64,000 bases of DNA from Psilocybe azurescens (Eukaryota > Basidiomycota > Agaricomycetes > Agaricales > Agrocybaceae), in NCBI GenBank assembly GCA_023853785.1, contig JAJIRX010000256.1:1-64000 (forward strand), given 5' to 3'. The notes below the pieces were generated by a model. It worked only from the letters and a program-made list of their open reading frames with translations. It had not been told where the DNA came from and searched no databases. Every line of letters starts with the position of its first letter. The first letter of the stretch is position 1. Of this stretch, positions 23,224 to 34,425 are shown in pieces. A program made the translations under genes and the position numbers.

Positions 23224-26200
23224 TTATCTTACCCGAGATAAGGAGACCACGGCAATGACATTGCAATCTTCCCACCGCATGGGACAATAGGCGAAGTGTG
23301 AGGTGATATTATCAAGTGGATACAGTTCGAGTTCATTGAGTTCTTTGCTCCATAACTGTTACGAACACTTTATTTTCTTTTCTTTTCTCTTTTCTTTTCT
23401 TTTCTCTTTTCTTTTCTTTGTCATCTTTCACATCAATGATACATCATCATATGTTCTGATGAACTTTGCCATCCATCATATCTACAAAACTCCATCATAT
23501 CTTTGATGGACTTTCACTTCCATCTTTTATGATACATCTTTCGATGAACGTTTGATCTGTTTCCTCTATTCTTATATACATCTGCTGATGAACATTCAAA
23601 CTCGTTTCAACTTGCTGTACGGTTCATAGTATTTATACCAGGAAGGATCCACTGTATTCTTTAGCTAGTTCTTGAGAATCTAACCTCCTCTTACTTGACA
23701 CCGCTTGGAACTTGCTGTTCTTGACTACTTGACTGTTGGCTTTATCCATGCACATGAATATAAGCTTGAAGTCGTAACAATAACTGTGCCCGGAGGAAAG
23801 GGAAAGATGAGAATGGATCAATTTTGACCTCAGATGGCATATAGCGTCGGGTGGCCGCAAGCATTAGCAAAGTTTCAGGGTTATCGGGTAAGGAGAGGTG
23901 TACGAAGTATTCAATCTGAGCAGGGAGCATTACGCCTTGCTGTCCCAAGTCAATCAAAACTGAGCTATTTCCCAGATGACGTGAAGCCACTGAATATGTG
24001 ATTCCTTTGATAGTGAGTGTCGATATCACTGAGATAGAGTTAGGGCAATCGCCATCAAAGGTCTTGAGGATACAGGACATTAATGCAGGAGGGATTCTGG
24101 TATTAGGAGTAGTGGGTTTTTGTCAATGTTATCAACATCGTCCAGGTTCCTGATGGCAAAGCTTAACATGTCGGTTGCCAAAGTATCTTGGGTCTGAGGT
24201 TGAATAAACTTCTGAAATATGGGCTTGCAGTGTCAAATAACTTCAGGAGTCCCTGTTTGCTCAAGAATCCGCCGAAGGTTCGATGAATGGACAAAACTTT
24301 CAGCAATAGTCACCTCATATTCACCTGCCCATATTGAAATAAATAAAATATCACATAACTTGTTTTATAAAATCAATCATACCTTGTTTGTAGTTGGTTA
24401 GGATGCGCTGGAGCATCCCAATCATACGTTCAAACAGAAATGCCCACCAAGAATGCACAGAACCATATAGAAGGATGTAGTCAGCCAAGTGGAGTGCCAT
24501 ATGGTGGTTGGGAACAAATTTGAAGGTCGGAAAGAGCTCTTTTATTCAGCTCAAGTAAGCCTGCATGTGCTGCAAGTACTCATCGGCATGGCAGCAAGAC
24601 ATTTTTTGTGAAGTGGCGATAGACACCACGGAGAGGAGAGAAATCATGACATCCAAGATTTTCCGGCACTGCACTGATCGTGGATCTCCTGGATCTGCAG
24701 ACCACCAAAGACATATAAGGGTAATAGGGAAGAACACAGCGCCCAGAACTCGCCATTGGTCTGCTTTTAGTTTACTGTGACTAGCAGATCCCAACTTTGC
24801 TGGAACGGAGGTGAACCACGAAGGTGTAATTGTAGATGAGATGTCATCATGGATTTGTTCCATTTCTTCCTTATTGAAGATGTGGCCACAATTGGTCGAT
24901 GTAGTGACATGTCCGTAAGAGTCAGCTTGCCTTTTGACCTGGATTTTACGCTGTGGGTAGGTGATATGTGCATTGAGTATCGAATGCGTAGACATGAAAA
25001 CATACCCATTCTAGAATACCACAGGCGTAGTCTGCCCGGGTGAAACGGGAAACCTTACAGCCGTCAGTGGCCAATGGTTTACACCCACGATGTGCGAGTT
25101 CCAAGCAAGCAAGGTCCAGTGCTGCAAGACAGAGATTCAACAACCTTTTAACCCATAAAGCCATGCCAATTTTGGTTTGCAAGTCCTGGTTGAGAGGTCG
25201 AGTTAAAATTTTCATTAGTCAAACAACACTCTTTTTGTCTGCAGAATCCATGGTGGTCCAGCAATCGGAGAATAGCAAGTTGATTGAAGGAGTATCGATG
25301 TCTGGATCTTTGTCTAATTGTATACCAAGAATGTCCTGAAAATGTTTATTGATTACACCCAAAAGAGATTGTGCATGGGATCAATGACAACAAAGCAGGT
25401 AGGATCAAAATAGGGGGAGATGCAGAAGCTCCGACCATCGTACACCTGTTTGAGCAAATATTTCTTCACTCCTGAGTCTAGTCGTGGAACTGATGTATGC
25501 CTGGGCAGATGTATGTGTTTCTTCATTAGTTTGGGGCTGCCAGAGGTGATTCTCAAGGTGTCCATAGCCATGCACGTTCGCGGGTACAATGACATATGTG
25601 GCAAAAATTCTTATGGGCAACAGAACCAAATCCTGCTAATTTTTGGCTGCAATTAAATCACATACTAAGCATGCGATAGCGCACCGAATCAGTCTTCCAT
25701 TTGGATGACAATGGGTGTGTGTAAACCAAACACCGGGGCACCAAAGTTCCAAGAAAAAGTCGACAATAGGCCAAATATAGTGGTTCAACATGTCGAGCGG
25801 AGGTTCATGAAGGCCAGGTATAATACCAGCGAGAAACATGTATTCCGATTTGTAATGAGTATCGGGAGGAAGATTGAGACAAACTAAAGATATAAGCCCA
25901 ATTGAGACCTTCTTTCCCGCTTGCTTATTCAACAGTGGGTTGAAAAAGTCAACCGACAGGGAGAAGACATAGTGACCTTCTTCGCCGCTTTTGCTGAAAA
26001 GGTTTCCATTTGGCCCTTTGAAATTTCTCAGCATATCGCCATCAAAGATATCGTTCATGTCTTCTCCGTTGCTGCCTGAGTTAGTCCACGCACTGTCCAT
26101 TTTCACTTCCAACCCTGGTTGCCTTAAGAGGCGTCCAATCCAATCCTTCAAGTCGTAGGCCACATATGTTTTGATCAGAACTGAAATCATAGAGCCTGAA

Positions 26201-27326
26201 ATAATGCGGGGGTGAACAAGGGGTGTTTTGCACCATATTCCAAAGTGACGATGGGTGCAAAAGGAGGGATATATGGGTATTGGCAATCCTTCATTGAACG
26301 TTGGCTTGTAGGAGGCATGACAATCAGTGTCGGGGCAAACGGCATAGATAGTGGCCTTGGCATCAAGGTTGAATTCCTTGTCAGCAGTACAAGGGTCGAT
26401 TGGGAAATCAGACAGTAACTTGACGTCGGCGCTGGGAGAGTGATGAATGCTCACGCATGAGGCATAGCTGAACAATATAACACAACATGGCATATAAAAG
26501 AGCACATCCCCTGCAACTAGTTCCCAATATGACCTGGCAAGCAACGACCATGAATATAGAAAGTTGGATTAGAGGATCACTCGATGACAGGAGAGGTTTA
26601 AAATGATGGTCTAGAGGTTACCAAGAGTAAGTATAAATAGTGTGTTGGAATACGACTGGGATGTCAATTACCGTTTGAGTATTCGATGGAAGATTTCTTA
26701 GGGTGCTGGACAACTTCTTGGGCCTTTTCCCAATCTTCCTTTGCAGATTGCAACATCCTCTTGATAACATCAACTTGTTTCTGGACAGTGTCCTTAGCGG
26801 CAGTGATGGCTGGAGATTTGCAGGTAATTTTGGTAAGATCTGATTCGAGATGGTGGCAATTGTCAATTGATTTGGCCAACGGGAATAGTGGAGCACAAAG
26901 GAAAGGCAATCTCTGAGAATGGTGAAGTTTGGTGGCGACTTCCACGTGTAGGGTACTGGCTGAAAATTCTATTTCACTCAGACATTCAAGGACCTGATGT
27001 ACACAGGCAATCCTCACAGATGAGTCCTCCATAGGCTGATACAGAGACGGGGATAGATCGTGGACGATATCAAGGGAAGAATCTGCTTTCGGGGAGTTGG
27101 ATAGTTTTTTCATAGCCAGATGTTGAATTATGGTATCAAGTTGGTTCTGAACAATGTCTTCCACAGCATCAACAGCTTTCTGGGCTAAAGCAGATTGACT
27201 GGGAGTGCCTGCATGCTGATGCTCCTGGGCTGTTCGATCACAAAGGGAGTGGGCCTTCTGGGTATGAGGGTCGATATCTTTGCCTCTGCACTTGTAGAAT
27301 GCACAATGGCAGGGAACTTTGACCAT
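23224..27326 (-). pseudogene. Plavaka-type transposase, interrupted
   Basis: Cut-and-paste transposase of the CACTA-like Plavaka family. The start (Met at 27326) gives MVKVPCHCAFYKCRGK, the family's N-terminal Cys/His-type beginning. The core is in the 25,636-26,544 frame: FSLSVDFFNPLLNKQAG, then GLISLVCLNLPP, MFLAGIIPG and HPNGRLIRCAIACLVCDL. The VIDPMHNLF motif follows near 25,370, and KADQWRVLGAVFFPITLI near 24,770. The C-terminal exon is split by a solo LTR at 23,357-23,779; on the far side the frame resumes (WSKELNELE...ITSHFA) and stops at 23,224. Exons are scattered over all three minus frames and several frameshifts are likely, so it is probably inactive. It probably mobilised the surrounding large element. 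Confidence 0.75.
23357..23779 (+). mobile_element. Solo Gypsy LTR 1
   Basis: The LTR begins TGTTACGAAC and ends CGTAACA, flanked by the 5-bp duplication ATAAC on both sides (23352-23356 and 23780-23784). It matches the LTRs of the Gypsy element at 55,778-62,210 but has only one copy of their 60-bp internal unit. It interrupts the last exon of the Plavaka transposase. Confidence 0.85.
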
Positions 27327-27659
27327 ATCTGTAAGAAACCTGACACCCGTTGTACGATGAAGAGATTGCTGGAAGACAGTGAAAATGCGAAGGGATGTGA
27401 TTTGGGGAGATATTGTACAGCAGACACCCGATGTACAAAGAAGGGAGCGTCGGAATGGATGAAGTTGTTGAGGGTTGAAATTGGGAGGCGACAAAGACGG
27501 ATGAGATGTTGAGGGCAAAGCTTGCGGCTCTGAAGAAATACTCAAGGTTTGAGCAAATATGGAACAATTGTCGCCTTGCAACCATTCTTGCTCGTTTGCC
27601 GGTGCCCCACTGAGAAAGTGTTATTGTTCTCAAAAGGAAGAAACATCTTGAAGGTCTTG

Positions 27660-27799
27660 AAGTCCAGAAACTGATATCTGGACACCCAGATCTCATGTTA
27701 TAAGCTCATACTGAACATTGAAACTGTCCACTGGACACCCAGTGGATGATCTCATCAAGCATGGCGGAGTCGGTGTCTGCAAACTGCGTTGGGTTGTGT
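27660..27799. repeat. Hairpin cluster 1, left part
   Basis: Two hairpins with the fixed ACAC-loop centre: ATCTGG-ACAC-CCAGAT near 27,672 and TCCACTGG-ACAC-CCAGTGGA at 27,727-27,746. The cluster continues at 28,994 after a 1.2-kb insertion and is paralogous to cluster 2 at about 33,335-33,790. Confidence 0.75.
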
Positions 27800-28993
27800 G
27801 AGGTCTTTACACTCCCCACAGGTACTGATCAGAATTTTATTTGGCAGTGTCCCTGCCAAATTAGCAGTAAAATGTCCAAATTAGCAGTAAAATGTCCAAA
27901 TTTTTCTGACTGGATTCTGACTGGATTCCGATCGGAACCACTGGTACCGACTGGTTCCACTGTTAACAAGTCCGACCAAAATCTGATCAAAATCCGATCG
28001 GAATCCAAGTGGAATTCATCAAATTTGAAACCCAATTAGACCCAATTCCGAGTGGAATCCGAGTGGTACCAAGCAGAACTATATTATGTCAGCATACTAT
28101 TTACAGCTCAGCAAGTAATAACACCAAAAGTATACATAGATCTCAACAGTTTGTGACAAATTTGGTATTGTTAGAATTGTAAAATTGAGGAGAATATGTT
28201 TATGTAATAGTTATATAAAATTAAAAAATTTCTAATAAAGAAATACCTATTTTTCATATAAATCTGTGCTTATATAATCTAAATGTCTTGAATAAAATTA
28301 ATCTTTGTATTCCATTAATTTCTATTATTGTAAAACTATTAGTATATAGCTAACAGAGTGCTATTTTGTTGCAAAATGTAGTTTACAATATCTATATATA
28401 TTTAAATTTACAGTATTTTGTATATTGAACATGCTGACATAATATTCTGATGATGGTGTAATTACAGATGCATTGCCCTCAATTTTATGATCATTTTGAT
28501 ATATAATATGTGGGTATAGCTTCAGAGGAAGTGCCAGAATATATTATTGGGTGTTGTAAAGAATAGTATATAATTCATAAAATGTTGATAATACTACAAG
28601 CAATAATAGTGTAGTTGGTAATGTGTGTATAGAATTAATATATATAAAGCTGTTGGTTCAATTCCTGTTGAGTGTATTTTATAATTTCACATTTATTACA
28701 AATATCATGTGACCTGAATGATTATTTAAGAGCTTATGTAAGAAATATTATGTAATACTGACTAAGCAGACTATATCATGTGATTTCAATACATTATTCA
28801 TAAGCTTATGCAAGCAATTATTATGTAATGCTGACTAAGCATTGTATTATCATCTGATTAAGTACATTATGAGAAATTCCGACCGGATTCCAACTGGTTC
28901 TGAGTGGGTCCGAGTGGATTCCGACCGGTTCGATTGGTTCCGACTGGGTCCAAGCGGTTCCGACCGGTACCCATGGGGCACTGTAAAGTACTG
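27800..28993. mobile_element. Small non-autonomous element C, KDZ-like termini
   Basis: The ends are GAGGTCTTTACACTCCCCA on the left and, read inward on the minus strand, CAGTACTTTACAGTGCCCCA on the right. The subterminal zones carry many copies of TTCCGACTGG/GTTCCGACCGG type. The inside is AT-rich with no gene. It is flanked by an 8-bp duplication, GGTTGTGT and GGTCGTGT, differing by one CpG-to-TpG change. The paralogous sequence at about 33,420 reads straight through the site without the element. The terminal pattern matches the KDZ element at 40,207-46,903, which could supply transposase. Confidence 0.75.
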
Positions 28994-29600
28994 GGTCGTG
29001 TTGGGCATTGAACGTTGAACGTTGAGATTGTCCACTAGACATCCAGTGGAAGATCTCGTCAAGCGTGGCAAAGTCAGTGTCTGCAAAGTGCGTTGGGACA
29101 TGTTGGGCGTTGAACGTTGAGGTTGGAATCGTCCACTAGACACCCAGTGGACGATCTTGTTCAAGTGTGGCAGACTCTGCGAAGTGGTGTTGGGCAATTG
29201 TATGAAGTCGCCGAAGCTCTTACCAAGCACCACCAAACAATTGAATCACCCGCTAGCTTGTTCTCCGCTCAACCCATACTATCTCCTGGCTCTTGACTCC
29301 ATATCAACTAGGTGTCTGGTTGATGTGGAGTTGATATCCATCGGTCATATTCCTCTCTCTCATAGGAACTGTCAACTGGGTGTCTAGTTGACTTCCTACC
29401 AACTTGTAATTACTCGACTCAATCATTCAGATATATCATTCGGTAAGTGCTTGGGACCTTCTACATGAAAAAAAAATAGAGAATATAATAAGACTTCTTA
29501 AGGGAACTTCCTTCCAAAGCATATCCTCGCTCTCGACACTTTCAACTCCATATCAACTGGGTGTCTAGTTGGATATGCACCACCTTTCTTTTAACACCAA
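28994..29600. repeat. Hairpin cluster 1, right part
   Basis: Contains the repeated words ATTGAACGTTGAACGTTGAG and five hairpins: TCCACTAG-ACAT-CCAGTGGA (about 29,028), a GTCCACT/AGTGGAC type (about 29,128), ATCAACT/GGTTGAT (29,305), GTCAACTGG-GTGT-CTAGTTGAC (29,356) and a TATCAACT type (29,546). Core and loop stay constant while the outer arms differ. No gene is supported between the transposase and the WD40 gene. Confidence 0.75.
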
Positions 29601-29815
29601 CTAAAGCTCATCCCACCTTTCACCTTGAAGCTTGCCCCATTCGATACCGTCTCCGTCATATTCATCCTCCTCCAATGGTGGAAATGCTGCTTTCGGATCC
29701 CATTCAGTTATCCCCAGTCCTTTCCTTCCTGCCTGAGCCTTGGTGGACTGCTCGACGATCTGATTGATCCCTTCCAGTATACGTCTTGCTGCCTGTTGAA
29801 ATTATCAGTATCTCC

Positions 29816-31858
29816 TTACATGTATAATGCAGGAATATTTACCTGTGAAGCAAGAGGTGCCCAAATCGCTGACATCCAATGTAATACCAGAAGAATTATC
29901 AGAAGATTCAAAATCCTTCCAACCTTTCCACTATTGGAGTCACTTTCATTGTATATCTTCGCCTTTTTAATCTGACATTCATCAGTAGGTTTCTCAACAA
30001 TTCTCGGTATGTTTTCTTTCTTACCGTCTTTTCCCATACAGTGATCTCGAAAGACCCGGCTGCTACACCACTTGCTATAAAATGTGCCTCAGTGGTTGTC
30101 GTTGTCTAGTGTCATGGTCAGAGGTACATTCAAGAGAGAAATTATCATGACGTACACTGATTGCTTGCACCTCCACTCTCTTGCTAGCAGGGGCCAAGAC
30201 CTGGATGGGAATTGACGACAAATTGGTGAATATATATACCCTTCCATGGTCACTTCCGCAGACAATCACAGATCCCTGCTCTGCAAAGGCTCCATCTTTG
30301 ACACACTTCTTGGTACTGGGGATTGCAAAGGCGCCAAGAGGGAGAAGAGCGTGGTAAGTCGTACAAATCAAATCCTTTTGACAAATTGTCAACAAGTAAT
30401 AGCTTGCTTGAGGGACAGGTCGTCGCATTGCCACTGATCAACTTTGTGAGTATCCAAAAGATTGTGCTTATTTTGGACTTACATTCCCGACTTTAGGACC
30501 TTTCTCCATTCTTCGCGAGATGTCTCTACATTGTGGCAAACCCTGAGAAGAGCTACTGTAAGTCTCAGTGGTCTTCATTCCAAAAAGTGCTTACATTTCG
30601 TGTTACGACAAGTCTTTTTTCTTTTTTTCTTTTCCTTTTCTTTTTCTTTTTCTTTTCTTTTTCTTTTCCTTATCATCTTTCATATCATTGATACATCATC
30701 GAACACTCTGATGATCCTTGCTTTCAATCATTCTATGAAACTCCATCATATCTCTGATGGACTTTCACTTCTATTCTTATATACATCTGTTGATGAACAT
30801 TCAGACTCGTTTCAACTTACCGTTTCCACTATTCTTATATACATCTGCTGATGAACATTCAAACTCGTTTCAACTAGCTGTACAATTCATAGTATTTAAA
30901 CTAGGAAGGATCCACTGTATTCTTTAGCTAGTTCTTGAGAATCCAACCTGCTTAACCTGCTCAACTCAAACTTGAACTAGTTCTTGTACATGATTGGTGG
31001 TTAGATTACGCACACTGCGTGACTCTAACTTGAAATCATAACATTTTGCCAGTTTCCAGAATAAAACTAAGATCTTCCTGCCTCCCTCAAAAATTGAACA
31101 GATCACAGTATGCCAATCTTCTTTCTTTCATTGCTTTTCACTGACCACAGCTCAATCATAGTTTCTGTTGATTGACTAATTTATATTACTCCACAATGGT
31201 GCCAGATATAACTCACCATTTCTACCAATATCATACAAGGCAATACTACCATGGTGACTTGTTATTGCAAGGTGAGATTTTTGCTGTCAAATGCAATTGC
31301 TTCAACTGGGTCACTAGCTTCAAACACCCTATTACTAGCCAATTTGACCATTTGTGCCTTGAAAGTTGTCAACATAATTTATTCAGAAAATGTTGAAAAA
31401 GGCCTACATCGACCCTTGGATACCAATAAATGACTACAAGACCACGACCAGTACCAAACGCAATTGGCTTCAGTTCATCGTTCCCTGGCCTGCCCAGCCA
31501 GGTCAGACACATAATTTGGCCCCATTGTTTCCCAGGATCTTCGAGAATATCCAGGCACTTCTTCATGGAAATCTCCCAGATGCGCACTGCTTCATCATCA
31601 CCTACAACACTTTCAGATTCAGCAAAGCTGTTAGTCATGACATACGTACCTCCACTAGCCAGTAGTTTGCCTCCATGGGTGAAAGATAGACAGTTCACTG
31701 GGCCTGTTGGTCCTTTGAACTTAGTGTACTTGTAGTAGGCCTAAATCATGCGTAATTAATAAGTTATTTCATGAACCCTAAAAACACACCTCATCTGGTG
31801 ATGAGCGCAGATAGACAGAAACAAGACAAAAACATTTATAGAGAAGATCAGCAAACAT
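29816..31858 (-). pseudogene. WD40-repeat protein with C-terminal membrane segment
   Basis: A plausible start (Met at 31858) leads into LRSSPDE, an intron, then KYTKFKGPTGPVNCLSFTHG and, after an intron near 31,610-31,660, DDEAVRIWEI. Further blades are WGQIMCLTWLG with FGTGRGLVVI, EASDPVEAIAFD with LAITSHHGSI, and VIVCGSDHGRVYIF. The end has a hydrophobic stretch (ILNLLIILLVLHWMSAIWAP) that may span a membrane. WD40 propellers are interaction scaffolds, and this layout recurs in mushroom genomes with unknown function. A solo LTR (30,601-31,043) interrupts it. Gene order suggests it is cargo or accessory to the Plavaka-type element. Confidence 0.65.
30601..31043 (+). mobile_element. Solo Gypsy LTR 2
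   Basis: Begins TGTTACGACAAGTC and ends ATAACA, the same LTR family as the Gypsy element at 55,778. It is flanked by TTTCG (30596-30600) and TTTTG (31044-31048), a 5-bp duplication with one CpG-type change. It contains two copies of the 60-bp internal unit and lies inside the WD40 gene. Confidence 0.8.
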
Positions 31859-32282
31859 GAGAGTCAATATGTCAATTGCTTCTGAGGTCAACCCATCCTA
31901 TTATATGAGAACCGATTTTATTGTTGTCGTTCACTTATTGTTTACTTAATGACACACTTAGATGACGATAATGTATAAATCTGGTAAGTGTGTCCTGGCA
32001 CTGTCATCTCGGTGTCAATATCCCCAAGGCAAAGACAAAGCTGTCGGATCCAGATTTAAAACAATGCACTTATTATTCAAGCTGGTAACAAAATACAAAG
32101 CAAATACAATACAGGAATCAGACTATAAGTGCGTCCACATCGAAACGCAAATGTAAACTTGAAACATGGATGCTCAGATTAAAAACCATCTTCCACTGAT
32201 CACAGCCAGGCTCACATTTGCTCCCAAAGTGTTTCACCCTCCTCCTGCCATTACTCCATGAATGGAGTTTCTGTCAATTATT
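31859..32282. promoter_or_regulatory. Divergent intergenic region between WD40 and the VTTPVQR gene
   Basis: About 420 bp separates the minus-strand WD40 gene from the plus-strand gene, so it should hold both promoters or early exons of the latter. I see no specific regulatory motif. A GGTAAGT donor-like site at 31,982 hints at an upstream exon of the next gene. Confidence 0.3.
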
Positions 32283-33120
32283 TTAGAAGAATGAGAGCAT
32301 TCTCCTACACCTGACATCAGGGCGCGCAACTACTCCAGTCCAGCGAGTGACTACTCCAGTCCAGCGAGTGACTACTCCAGTCCAGCGAGCAACTACTCCA
32401 GTCCAGCGAGCAACTACTCCAGTCCAGCGAGCAACTACTCCAGTCCAGCGAGTGACTACTCCAGTCCAGCGAGCGACTACTCCACCCAAGCGGGTCAGAA
32501 TTTCCAAAGCTCCTTCAAAGGGTGTACAACGTGGTGCATCACCAGTCCATTCAACCATAGGAGATGCAATCAAGGTCGAGTTCATCATGTCAGATGATGA
32601 TGAGATCATGGGCAACGACAACAACGAAGAAGCGAGTGAGGACAAAGAAGCAACCAGAAGTGAGGGAATCAGAAAGGAGTTGATACTGAAGCCAAAGGGT
32701 GATGTATCACGTCCAGGAAGAGGCGGCTATAACCTCAGCAAGGCGTTAGGTTGGAACCAGAAGACCTATGACAGTGTATTGGTAAGTCACCCTGTAGAGT
32801 CTAAATACAAAGCTGCTGACCGAAAACTTAAGAGTGCCATCACAAAATTGGCCAAGGAGAAGCTTGATACAAGCAAGAGCTATCGCGGGCAAAGCAAGAG
32901 AAAGGTTCATCAGCTCTTAGAGACTGTCAGTGACATTTCGTTCCCCAAATTATGTTCAAGGACTTACTTTAAGAATCTAGGTTCACAAAGAATTCAGTTT
33001 CCTGAAAGACTACGAGAAAGATTGGCCAGTACATGACATGCTGAAGACTTACCTAAAAAACAGTTTGCAAACAGCTCAGAATACAAAGGGAAGAGAGACC
33101 ACTGAGGAGATCGAGAAGGT
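32283..33120 (+). CDS. VTTPVQR-repeat protein of unknown family, likely frameshifted
   Basis: The visible coding part begins after an acceptor-like TTTTAG at about 32,283. It runs through seven copies of the heptad (V/A)TTPVQR, a basic/acidic linker and then the conserved block DVSRPGRGGYNLSKALGW with QKTYDSV. I recognise this as part of an uncharacterised, multi-copy mushroom family. Downstream KDYEKDWPVHDMLKTYLKNS is in another frame, so a frameshift or missed intron lies near 32,960-33,010. A donor GTAAGG follows at about 33,120. No enzymatic motif is evident. It is divergent from the WD40 gene, and the pair is flanked by the direct repeats of hairpin clusters 1 and 2. Confidence 0.5.
32325..32490 (+). 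repeat. 21-bp tandem repeat coding a heptapeptide
   Basis: Seven to eight copies of ACTACTCCAGTCCAGCGAGTG with third-position-like variants (GTG or GCA between units). The unit length keeps the reading frame and yields (V/A)TTPVQR repeats. Confidence 0.85.
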
Positions 33121-33236
33121 AAGGAATTACATATAAGCATATCAGCAGAACAGCATTTGACGAGACTTACAGATTGCAAGGTGGGCTTCATCGAAGAGTA
33201 AGGAGTAGATAGTAGTACAATATACCACAAATAAAG

Positions 33237-33790
33237 AGGTCCTCTGGACACCCAGAAGATGTTCAATTCAAACAAGATATGTTCTGGTCACCCTGAACAC
33301 GTTGAAGACAGACAGAGAGTGAGCATCCTGGTCGTATTACTGGTGCACTTGAGCATTGAAACCGTCCACTGGACACCCAGTGGATGATCTTGTCAAGCAT
33401 GGCGGAGTCGGTGTCTGCAAACTGCATTGGGTCGTGTTGGGCATTGAACATTGAACGTTGAGATCGTCCACTAGACACCCAGTGGAAGATCTCGTCAAGT
33501 ATGGGCAGAGTTGGTGTCTGCAAAGTGTGTTGGGACGTGTTGGGCATTGAACATTGAGGTTGGGATCATCCACTAGACACCCAGTGGACAATCTTGTTCA
33601 AGCATAGTGGACTCTGCGAAGTGTGTTGTATGAAGTCGCCGAAGCTCTTACCAAACACCGCCAAAGATGATTGAACCTAGTCCGCCGAAGCTCTTACCAA
33701 ACACTGCCAAAGGCGATTGAACCAAGTCCACCGAAGCTCTTACCAAACACCGCCAAACAATTAAATGCTCAACCCTATCTCCTGGCATAT
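33237..33790. repeat. Hairpin cluster 2
   Basis: Contains CTCTGG-ACAC-CCAGAAG (33,245), a variant GTTCTGGTCACCCTGAAC (about 33,278), TCCACTGG-ACAC-CCAGTGGA (about 33,368) and two TCCACTAG types (about 33,468 and 33,570). From about 33,335 it is a direct repeat of cluster 1. It also has three copies of CCGAAGCTCTTACCAAACAC at about 33,638-33,750. Genes on both sides end towards it. Confidence 0.75.
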
Positions 33791-33984
33791 CAACCAATGG
33801 GGTATATTAAAAATTATGAAGCCACAGAGTTGCATTTCCTGGATCTTCAACGTCTCTGGAAGCAAAGCCATTCTCCACCTACCCTCAAACCAGAGTGCCT
33901 CACGCAAGACAAGAATCTGAAGGGTAAGATATATCATCAAATTTCAACAAATTTGCATTGCGGATGCACTAACTCACTTTTTGA

Positions 33985-34425
33985 CAGCAAAGTCTACGCG
34001 TCCTGCATCCTTTCCACCCATGTCAACTGGGTCAGACAGATTTTTCTTGCCTATCCTCATGACCACAATATCCCCATGCCATTTTCCACCCATCTTGTCA
34101 ATAACATTGTTGTACACGAGGCCTGTTTGGTTCTTACATGATATCTGGAATTCATGTGACTTGCGGCCTTCAAGGATGACTATGTGATAGTTGTAGATGT
34201 ATGACTTGGGAATGGATCTCCAAAAGCGCTGTGCATCTGCTTCAATTTTGGAGCTGCATCTTGGACCATTATATTGCCAAAGAATGGCCTGGTTTCACCT
34301 TGGCGATAAAGTTGCCCTCTGACTGTGAAATATTTGACCTAGGAAGTAGTGAGCTTGTATAAGTACAATAACCCAATATATCAATTTCTTTCATACCTTC
34401 TTCAAAGCATAAACTGGGAGTTTTT
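33985..34425 (-). pseudogene. Unknown mushroom protein family, C-terminal part, split by element B
   Basis: On the minus strand, after an intron near 34,340-34,400, the frame reads KYFTVRGQLYRQGETRPFFG, LKQMHSAFGDPF, and after a one-base slip near 34,170 EGRKSHEFQISCKNQTG and VYNNVIDKMGGKWHGDIVVM. It ends at a donor-like AAGTGAGT near 33,985. I recall this combination from uncharacterised multi-copy fungal proteins, but no function is known to me. Element B (34,426-38,090) lies in the upstream exon, and the same minus-strand sequence resumes at 38,091. Confidence 0.5.
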
